A stretch of 10,024 nucleotides of DNA from contig DHWW01000300.1 in NCBI GenBank assembly GCA_002413385.1, positions 3,965 to 13,988 of the forward strand, written 5' to 3'. Source of the DNA: Granulicella sp. UBA5172 (GTDB taxonomy: Bacteria; Acidobacteriota; Terriglobia; Terriglobales; Acidobacteriaceae). The position numbers and the translations under genes are program-made. Position 1 is the first letter of the stretch. Every line of letters begins with the position of its first letter. Shown piece by piece: positions 4,544 to 10,024 of the stretch. Under the pieces are notes generated by a model, which was not told the DNA's origin, did not search any database, and worked only from the letters and a program-made list of their open reading frames with translations.

Positions 4544-6544
4544 TTACAAAGAGTTGCGGGGTACTACCTCTGTCCATGATCCATTGGATGCATTACAGAG
4601 GCGTTCTAACTCGTCTTCTCGACGAAAAACTAGATGCTGCCGGATAAGATTGTTGCCGTAGTGGATGAGGTTGCGTAGGTTCGTCCTGTACCAGCAACAA
4701 CGATTCATCCGGGGCGACAGTCCACACACAAACCGAAGCCGGTCGACTCTGCCTTCCAGCACGGCGGCGACAAATCGATGGTTCCCGTCGAGGATCGTCA
4801 TTGGTTCGCTTTCATTCAATCCGATCAGGACAATAGAGCCCATGGTCGATTCGTTTTGCGATAGTCCGGTGCGGATATCGGAGATCTTCTCTACGAAGGG
4901 GTCCTCGCGATCACGCTGCTGACTACGTAAACGTTCGACAACTGTCGTGATCTCAAAATTTCCTCGCGCTAACTTTCTCCAATGGGCTCGTGGAAAGACT
5001 CGTATTTGATGCAGGTCTTCTGCACTCACCTCTGCTTCGTACCATTCGGTATCCAGTGGGAGTTCCTTCCACAGGGATCGGTGGCGGAGAAAGAGAAGTG
5101 CTCGTCGCTTCGCGCTTTCGCTGTGGTCCTCCAGGTCCGGCGCGAACACCATTGTTCGGAGCGCATCATGGTACCGCTGATAGGCAATATTTTCAAAGTC
5201 GCTCTTGATAAATTCTGCAATGACCACATCCTCTGAGATGCGCCGCGTCAAGTGGATGGCGCGCGAGCCGACATTAATAAGCATCGTTGCGTTCCGGAGC
5301 GCCCCCATCAGGAACTGAATGCCAACCACGCACAGCATGACGGTCATGAGCACCAGTTGCACCATGATGACCTGCAGCAGGGAATCATGGAATCGGCAGA
5401 TGCTTGCGATCAGCACACCGCTGAATACCAACTGAAACCAACTCGTATTCGCAATCTTGTAGGCCATCTCGTAGGTGATGATGACGACGCTGAGCGAGTA
5501 GATGACGGTTGTAATCGCATACAACGCCAAGAGGTAGGGAAAGCCGTGCGGCCCGGCGATCTCGAAACTCGCTCCGAAAACCTTTGTCCAGATCCAGGCG
5601 GGGGTGAAGCGCAAGGCGAGTGCGAATACGCTTCCAACCGTCAGCACCAGTAGAAGCGAGATTGCTATCAGCGACAGGCTTTTTCTCTCTTCTGCGCCCG
5701 TGCCTGCAACTACGGGGAACATACTGTTGACGACTGCGGATGAGAAGGAGAACGTGACTCTCCCGACCAACGCAACGGCTGCGTAGAGCCCTGCTTGTTC
5801 GGCAGCAAAAAAGTGTTTTACCAGCACAATATCGCAGTTATTGATCAGCACCTGTCCCGAAAAAAATACGAGGGCCTGGGTGATCTCCCTGAATCCATGC
5901 CTGAACCGAAGAGGGTTGGGTATCCGTACCGCGAGTTTGGGCGCAATAGCAAAGTAAGCCGCGGCCATCGCACCTGCATTGGCCGCAATGACACCAATCA
6001 CTCCGAATCCGAGAAGAATCATGAGCAGTGATCCGCCCAGTCGAACCGCTCCCTCGAGTACGAGATTCTTCGCAAGCTTGCGGAATCCGTACACGCCCTG
6101 AATGTAACCGCGACGACTGCCTAGGGGAACGTAGAATGCCGCCCCGATCCCAAGAAACACCACCAGCATCGTGCTCGGTAGATTGAGGTAATCCGTAATG
6201 TCCTGGCGGAACAGGATGAGAAGAAGTCCCACAAGCAGGCCGCATCCCCATGCTGCTCGCTGAAGATCGCGATAGACGGCGTCTCTTCCTTCCGCTGAAT
6301 TCTGCTGGGCTACGACCTTCGCCGAGGTGATCTGGAACGACAACGTTACCGCAGACGTAATGGTCAACAACGTGTAAACGGCCGTCGCATGTCCAAAGCC
6401 TTCGGCCCCGAGAAAACGAGCCACGGCCATGTTGTAGGCGAGGTTAATCGCCGTTGCCAAGCCCGATCCCGAGAGCAAAACAACGCTCCCAGAGATAATT
6501 CGAGCCTTCAACTCTCGCGACTTTTCCGTCGGTCTAGTCAACAC
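4544..6544 (-). CDS. Wzx-like polysaccharide flippase fused to ParB/Srx-like domain
   Basis: This 666-residue protein has two parts. Residues about 15-410 are an integral membrane region with 12 or so hydrophobic helices and the opening pattern of MOP-superfamily flippases (SGSGLATAINLAYN..VARFLGAEGFG, then an R-rich loop). This type moves lipid-linked sugar units across the inner membrane. Residues about 415-666 are soluble and charged, and include TILDGNHRFVAAVLEG (583-598). The DG-(N/H)-HR-x-x-A pattern is that of ParB/sulfiredoxin-fold proteins, a fold that includes DNA-partition CTPases, sulfiredoxin and free-serine kinases. Flippases normally end after the membrane part, so this is a fusion of about 250 extra residues. 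The first codon is GTG; an in-frame TGA stands two codons before it, and there is no clear ribosome binding site. TTG codons 2 and 12 are alternative starts. It heads the four-gene operon. Confidence 0.8.
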   Translation of the reverse strand: MLTRPTEKSRELKARIISGSVVLLSGSGLATAINLAYNMAVARFLGAEGFGHATAVYTLLTITSAVTLSFQITSAKVVAQQNSAEGRDAVYRDLQRAAWGCGLLVGLLLILFRQDITDYLNLPSTMLVVFLGIGAAFYVPLGSRRGYIQGVYGFRKLAKNLVLEGAVRLGGSLLMILLGFGVIGVIAANAGAMAAAYFAIAPKLAVRIPNPLRFRHGFREITQALVFFSGQVLINNCDIVLVKHFFAAEQAGLYAAVALVGRVTFSFSSAVVNSMFPVVAGTGAEERKSLSLIAISLLLVLTVGSVFALALRFTPAWIWTKVFGASFEIAGPHGFPYLLALYAITTVIYSLSVVIITYEMAYKIANTSWFQLVFSGVLIASICRFHDSLLQVIMVQLVLMTVMLCVVGIQFLMGALRNATMLINVGSRAIHLTRRISEDVVIAEFIKSDFENIAYQRYHDALRTMVFAPDLEDHSESAKRRALLFLRHRSLWKELPLDTEWYEAEVSAEDLHQIRVFPRAHWRKLARGNFEITTVVERLRSQQRDREDPFVEKISDIRTGLSQNESTMGSIVLIGLNESEPMTILDGNHRFVAAVLEGRVDRLRFVCGLSPRMNRCCWYRTNLRNLIHYGNNLIRQHLVFRREDELERLCNASNGSWTEVVPRNSL

Positions 6545-6561
6545 GTTTCAATGTACCAACG

Positions 6562-6589
6562 ATCATAAGGCCTTCTAAAATGATGCCAA
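6562..6589 (-). promoter_or_regulatory. Sigma-70-type promoter of the flippase operon
   Basis: On the minus strand TTGGCA (6584-6589) and TATGAT (6562-6567) each match the consensus at five of six positions and are separated by 16 bases. Transcription would begin near 6555, only about 10 bases before the GTG at 6544. This is the best promoter match I found in the window. Confidence 0.5.
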
Positions 6590-6615
6590 ATCGCCTGTTA
6601 GAGATGCTCGGGAAG

Positions 6616-6632
6616 GCTTAGTGGTCCTAAGC
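6616..6632. promoter_or_regulatory. 6+6 bp inverted repeat in divergent spacer
   Basis: GCTTAG (6616-6621) and CTAAGC (6627-6632) are perfect mirror arms around TGGTC. The site lies about 27 bases upstream of the -35 of the flippase promoter and about 60 bases before the glycosidase start, so a regulator bound here could act on both divergent genes. Confidence 0.3.
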
Positions 6633-6689
6633 GTATCCTCCATCTAAGTCAGCTGTTATTAAGAGGATCAGGCCCATTTTAGAGTGTGT

Positions 6690-7709
6690 ATGTTGGATAA
6701 TGCTTACATGTCCGCTGGTTTGAGCGCTACAATATTTTCCTTTCTTTTCTTGTTTCATGGATGCTTTGGTCAGGCTCCATCCGTGCAGCTGAAGTACAAA
6801 GCTACAGGTGCATCCCCCGAGATACTTGCCGTTTATGAGGCGTGGTTTGGCACGCCCAAGCATATTTCTGTGGGCTATACGTCGCATGATCCCGAGGTAA
6901 TCCTCAATCAGATTCGCAAGGCGAAGGAGATGGGTATCTCCGGTCTCGTCGTGGACTGGTATGGAGATCGCGAGCCATTTATCGATCAGAGCTATGCGCT
7001 GGTCCAGGGTCTGGCGGCGAAAAACAAATTTAAGGTCGCGATGATGTACGAAGAGGCCAATACAGAAGAAGGCGCGACAGACGAAGCGATCGCGGACTTC
7101 ACCATGTTCCACGATACCTATCTGTCGCCCAATGCCCCAGGGCGCCAGGCATACCTCACCTACGAGGGAAGGCCTGTGATTTTTGTGTTTCCTAATGGAA
7201 ATCACACGGATTGGGCGAAGCTGCGGAGCGTGGTGAACAAATGGAATCCTGCGCCGCTGCTCATTCAGGAGAACCTTCCCGGACCACACCCGGATGCCTT
7301 TGACGGCTTCTATCCGTGGATCAATCCGGGGCCGCTGGGCTGGGCTGCTGATGGCAGCAACTGGGGAGATCGGTATCTTGCAGACTTCTATAAGAATATG
7401 GCGGAGAAATATTCAGACAAGTTGATCGTCGGCGGAGCGTGGCCAAAATTAGACGATCACAAAGCATCCTGGAGCCTGAACCGGCACATCTCGGCCCGCT
7501 GCGGTCAGACCTATACGGACACACTCAACATGTGGCGGAAGTTCTTTCCTGCGGGCCAGACGATCCCCTTTGTGATGATTGAAACCTGGAATGACTACGA
7601 AGAGGGTTCGGAGATCGAACCCGGAGTCCCTACATGTACCGAGCCGTCACCCAAGACAGCGCTGAACAATCAAGCGAAGAGCGCCCCAGCACCGTCGGCA
7701 CAACAGTAA
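6690..7709 (+). CDS. Exported GH99/GH71-like glycoside hydrolase
   Basis: This 339-residue protein has an N-terminal signal: a hydrophobic stretch at about 11-23 (SATIFSFLFLF), with cleavage likely after FGQA. A lipobox reading is poor because -2 and -3 are His and Phe. The mature part shows the (beta/alpha)8 pattern of GH99/GH71/WbsX-type proteins: AVYEAWFGTP (47-56), HDPEVILNQIRKAKEMGISGLVVDWYG (66-92), and near the C-terminus ETWNDYEEGSEIEP (298-311), matching the family's WNE(W/Y).EG..IEP block with acidic catalytic candidates. The family cleaves alpha-mannans or alpha-glucans; the substrate here is unknown. The last 25 or so residues are Ala/Pro/Ser-rich. The ATG at 6690 was chosen; a GTG two codons earlier and an ATG at 6708 are alternatives, and none has a strong ribosome binding site. 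It is transcribed away from the flippase operon. Confidence 0.75.
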   Translation: MLDNAYMSAGLSATIFSFLFLFHGCFGQAPSVQLKYKATGASPEILAVYEAWFGTPKHISVGYTSHDPEVILNQIRKAKEMGISGLVVDWYGDREPFIDQSYALVQGLAAKNKFKVAMMYEEANTEEGATDEAIADFTMFHDTYLSPNAPGRQAYLTYEGRPVIFVFPNGNHTDWAKLRSVVNKWNPAPLLIQENLPGPHPDAFDGFYPWINPGPLGWAADGSNWGDRYLADFYKNMAEKYSDKLIVGGAWPKLDDHKASWSLNRHISARCGQTYTDTLNMWRKFFPAGQTIPFVMIETWNDYEEGSEIEPGVPTCTEPSPKTALNNQAKSAPAPSAQQ

Positions 7710-7803
7710 GCAAATTGAACACGTTGCACCGGGACGCCTGAGGGTTTGGTGCAGAGCCCTCGCTCTCTGGGTGCGCTATTCTGGCTCGCCCTGGTCGGCC
7801 TGC

Positions 7804-8505
7804 TCAACGCTTTTTGCTCCTTTCCAGGGTGCGCCGGAAGCGGAAGGGCTCGGTTCCGGTTTCGATGATGTGAGCACGATCCGTGATCCGGTCCAGCAGC
7901 AGCTTGCAGAGCCGAGGGTTCGGAAACACTGTCGTTCACTCTGAAAACGGCAAGTTCGTGGTGACGATGATGGCCATGACCGGCATGGGGCGCTCGAACT
8001 GGAGCAGTTCTTCGGCAAGGGCAACGGCGTACTGGTGGCGCTGTTCCGGATCGGGCATACGCAGCAGATGCAGCACCGCCGCTGAATCGCTGATGCCCAG
8101 ACGCAACGCATCTTTTACAGCAGCGATCAGCTTCTCCCATCCATCGATGGAACCGGCGCGGACCAGCGCGATCATCTCGCGAGTTCCCTTGCTCTTGCCA
8201 TGACGCTGCTCAAGCTCGCGCCAGATCGCATCCAGGCAAGCGGGCCAGCGTCCAGCCTGACGCCACTGCTGCAAGGGCGTGCAACCCTTCATGGCGCCCG
8301 GCTTCCGTTCCAGCACATCCAGATAGTGTTCGAGATCGAGGATCTCATGGCCGCGTCCGTAACAACGTGAGTGCCGCGCAGCCAGCTTGTTGTCGTGCAT
8401 GATCTCTACGGTTCCGTTCGACAGCCGGATCAACGGTACCGGGATCTCATGACCGAGTAGGGGCAGGAAAATCGAACCCTGCAGCGTTTCCGGGAACCTA
8501 TTCTG
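7804..8505 (-). pseudogene. istA/istB: IS21-family relic: istA end fused to istB end
   Basis: From about 8445 down, the minus-strand frame encodes a typical IS21 transposase (IstA) C-terminus: ARHSRCYGRG, DLEHYLDVLERKPGA, QWRQAGRWPACLD, KGTREMIALVR, and LAEELLQFERPMPVMA. At about 7970-7974 it passes in frame into the C-terminus of the helper ATPase IstB (VTTNLPFSE, then [20 protein letters not shown] and FRFRRTLE), losing the end of istA and most of istB. The IstB Trp after LPFSE is replaced by TGA at 7936-7938, and the frame then continues to its own stop at 7804. At the 5' side the frame meets a TAG at 8506. The 94 bases between the glycosidase stop and 7804 probably hold the element's end, but I cannot place its terminal repeat. 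The element is dead. Confidence 0.82.
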
Positions 8506-8642
8506 CTACCACCGCGCAAATCCTTGCCGGCGAGTGCGTTGGCCTTATCTATTAGGTGGAAAACGGTCTCACTGTCTCCCCTGCGCCGAGAGGCATAATA
8601 TGTGCGGAGCGACATGAAGACGGACAACTACAAGATCCGCAG

Positions 8643-8864
8643 TCACCCTGCCCTGGGATTCTCGGGCGGAGCCGTCTCTATGTTATGGTCCTTCTTCCAT
8701 CTGAGGAAGGACTCCCTCGCATCCATCAGCCACTTATCATGGAGCAGATCTGACTCGGTTTCCTCAAGTATGTATTGGCCCAAGGCTACGTACCTACCGA
8801 ATCCACTAGTCCATCCGTACCAGGCCCCATACTCGGCACCAAGCTGATTGACTATTGAAGTCAC
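8643..8864 (-). CDS. Possible small protein of unknown function
   Basis: A 73-residue reading frame starts with GTG, with AGGG 6 nt upstream. The protein is rich in aromatic residues (EYGAWYGWTSGFGRYVALGQ) and continues with a charged helix-like part (ESFLRWKKDHN). It has no signal peptide or membrane segment. I do not recognise it. It lies in decayed DNA between an IS21 relic and a broken coding fragment, so it may be the end of a larger gene and not a whole one. Between 8506 and 8642 I see nothing I can support. Confidence 0.3.
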   Translation of the reverse strand: MTSIVNQLGAEYGAWYGWTSGFGRYVALGQYILEETESDLLHDKWLMDARESFLRWKKDHNIETAPPENPRAG

Positions 8865-8985
8865 CTTTTTCCCTGTGTTGTTTCTCTTCTTGCGAAGTCT
8901 TCTTCATCTGCAACATCATAGCTCCCCAAACACGCAGGCAGGGTATGATTTTTGACGTTTGGTGTTGTGACTCATTTGACGGTAT

Positions 8986-9258
8986 GCTGCCGCGTTTCTC
9001 GTTACCAACACGTATTTGTTGGGCCAAGCGAATGACGACCTCGTCTGGTCGCAATACGGCTTTCTTGAGTATGATGAATCGAATTAGCCTAGCAAGCAGC
9101 GCTACTCCGACATCAAAGGCTATCTTTGGATCACGGAAGCCCCCACCACGTACCAAGTCCGGCCGGCATACACAGGCCGTCTTATGGAGTTCCCCACCGG
9201 CGAGGTCGTGCACGAGGGAGCCCGCCTGGCAGAGCCAATGCGTTCGCCAGATTCGTAA
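8986..9258 (+). pseudogene. Unidentified coding fragment broken by an in-frame TAG
   Basis: One plus-strand frame reads AAAFLVTNTYLLGQANDDLV, then WSQYGFLEYDESN, a TAG at 9085-9087, and continues with RYSDIKGYLWITEAPTTYQV and RPAYTGRLMEFPTGEVVHEG to a TAA at 9256-9258. The amino acid make-up on both sides of the TAG looks like real protein, and the frame is kept over 90 codons, so I read it as one gene with a nonsense mutation and a lost 5' end (an in-frame TGA precedes it at 8977-8979). No start codon with a ribosome binding site is seen. I do not recognise the family. Confidence 0.4.
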
Positions 9259-9283
9259 CGAGGGGTTCCGGCCTCGGCACAGA

Positions 9284-9295
9284 CCTTTCGAAAGG
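9284..9295. repeat. 12-bp perfect palindrome
   Basis: CCTTTCGAAAGG lies in the 170-base spacer before the sugar dehydrogenase gene, about 134 bases upstream of its start. It could be an operator, but no promoter elements around it are convincing. The rest of 9259-9428 shows only the ribosome binding site next to the gene. Confidence 0.3.
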
Positions 9296-9428
9296 CCACT
9301 TCGGCCCATTCGTGAATCCCGCAAACCGCCTAAGTGCGATAACCTAAGGGCACGATTGCGGCCACAGGCGTCGGCGCTGAGAATATCGTCTTGCTGTCCG
9401 ATCGCTCTATCGATAAAGGAAGAACATT

Positions 9429-10024
9429 ATGAAGCACTTAGTGATCGCGGGACTATTCCTGGCCATGGCATCGAGCGGCGTATCCGCGCAGGTTAACGCA
9501 GGCGAGCAGAAGTCAGACTTGAACCTGCCCTTCACCGTGACGCAGATCACGACGTTGAGTCTGCCATGGAAGATTGCTTTCCTGCCCGACGGGCGGATGC
9601 TCATCACCGAGAAGGTTGGCGGTCTGTGGCTGGTCACCCAGCAGGGAACAAAGACGCCCGTTGCGAACGTTCCGGCCGTTCTCTGGAACGGTCAGGGTGG
9701 GATGCTGGGCGTCTACCTCTCGCCGCACTATGCCAAAGACCACAATGTCTACCTGACCTATTCCGAGCCGGGCGACGGCGGTTCGAGCCTCGCGCTCGCG
9801 CGGGCCCAGTTAAAGATCGGCAACGATTCGGCGAGCCTCGAAGGGCTCCAAGTCATCTGGCGCGACGGCGAGCGGGGTGATGGCGGACAGTTCGGCGCGG
9901 AGGTCGCCTTCTCTCCGGCACAGCAAATATCTCTTCCTCTCGGTTGGCGACAGGCAACGCATGACGCCGGCTCAGGATCCCAACCAGCCGCTCGGCAAGC
10001 TCCTGCGACTGACACTGGATGCGT
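9429..10024 (+). CDS. PQQ-dependent aldose sugar dehydrogenase-like, frameshifted, partial at window end
   Basis: The gene starts with AAAGGA at 9415-9420, 8 nt before the ATG, and a signal peptide (residues 1-20, ending GVSA). The mature part follows the soluble glucose/sorbosone dehydrogenase family: LPWKIAFLPDGRMLITEK, then GQGGMLGVYLSPHY and VYLTYSEP. These six-bladed beta-propellers oxidise aldoses in the periplasm with PQQ. After FSP (residues 161-163) the frame stops making family sense, while the next frame reads KYLFLSVGDRQRM and DPNQPLGKLLRLTLDA. This points to one extra base near 9918-9924, either a real frameshift or a sequencing error. Many family members have a catalytic His in the GGHFG-type block; here it is GGQFG (near residue 156). 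The gene runs past the window. Confidence 0.75.
   Translation, partial: MKHLVIAGLFLAMASSGVSAQVNAGEQKSDLNLPFTVTQITTLSLPWKIAFLPDGRMLITEKVGGLWLVTQQGTKTPVANVPAVLWNGQGGMLGVYLSPHYAKDHNVYLTYSEPGDGGSSLALARAQLKIGNDSASLEGLQVIWRDGERGDGGQFGAEVAFSPAQQISLPLGWRQATHDAGSGSQPAARQAPATDTGC

Noticed and set aside
5252..5653. 133-residue plus-strand frame inside the flippase gene
   Set aside because: It is antisense to a well-supported membrane protein, is His/Asp/Gln-rich as expected of an antisense shadow, and has no ribosome binding site.
8806..9324. 172-residue minus-strand frame
   Set aside because: The opposite strand carries the more protein-like fragment (8986-9258), and this frame has no ribosome binding site and a composition typical of a shadow.
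9779..9789. Second copy of the tRNA end sequence CGGTTCGAGCC as a right attachment site
   Set aside because: Only 11 bases match, they lie within the sugar dehydrogenase coding sequence and the acceptor/CCA part is absent, so chance is enough.

Overview
The window looks like chromosome from a soil bacterium of the Acidobacteriota (Terriglobia-like). This is inferred from gene style and not from a marker gene: several secreted proteins carry cleavable signal peptides, there is an STN-like periplasmic protein, a secreted tandem Ig-like/jelly-roll protein, and an exopolysaccharide-type gene block that includes a STAS protein and a thymidylate-kinase-like protein. GC content is moderate and both strands are used.

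Left edge (1-330): the 5'-truncated remnant of an IS630-type transposase, then a tRNA-like 3' end with encoded CCA, then two 22-bp-spaced imperfect repeats and a strong hairpin. This looks like an old recombination or insertion site. Positions 334-1062 (minus) encode a small exported STN-like protein. The divergent spacer 1063-1513 holds an 8+8 bp inverted repeat near the minus-strand gene and a clearly structured leader (1282-1421) in front of the plus-strand gene at 1514-2800, a secreted protein with two Ig-like repeats and a lectin-like C-terminus.

Centre (2787-6544, all minus): a probable four-gene operon. In transcription order it holds a Wzx-like polysaccharide flippase fused to a cytoplasmic ParB/sulfiredoxin-like domain (666 aa), a single-domain STAS protein, a short signal-peptide protein with a low-complexity middle and a glycine-zipper C-terminus, and a thymidylate-kinase-like P-loop protein. 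A good sigma-70-type promoter lies directly before the flippase. Divergent from it, 6690-7709 (plus) encodes an exported GH99/GH71-like glycosidase. Together these suggest export of an oligosaccharide, its control by phosphorylation-type modules, and trimming or degradation of a polysaccharide outside the membrane. The joint role is inferred.

Right part (7804-9258): decayed DNA. An IS21 relic has the end of istA joined to the end of istB by an internal deletion, followed by a possible 73-aa ORF and an unidentified plus-strand coding fragment broken by a stop codon. At 9429 a PQQ-type aldose sugar dehydrogenase gene starts with a good ribosome binding site, appears frameshifted near 9918-9924, and runs off the window.

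The strongest candidate for something little described is the flippase-ParB/Srx fusion with its STAS and kinase partners. The structured leader at 1282-1421 comes second.
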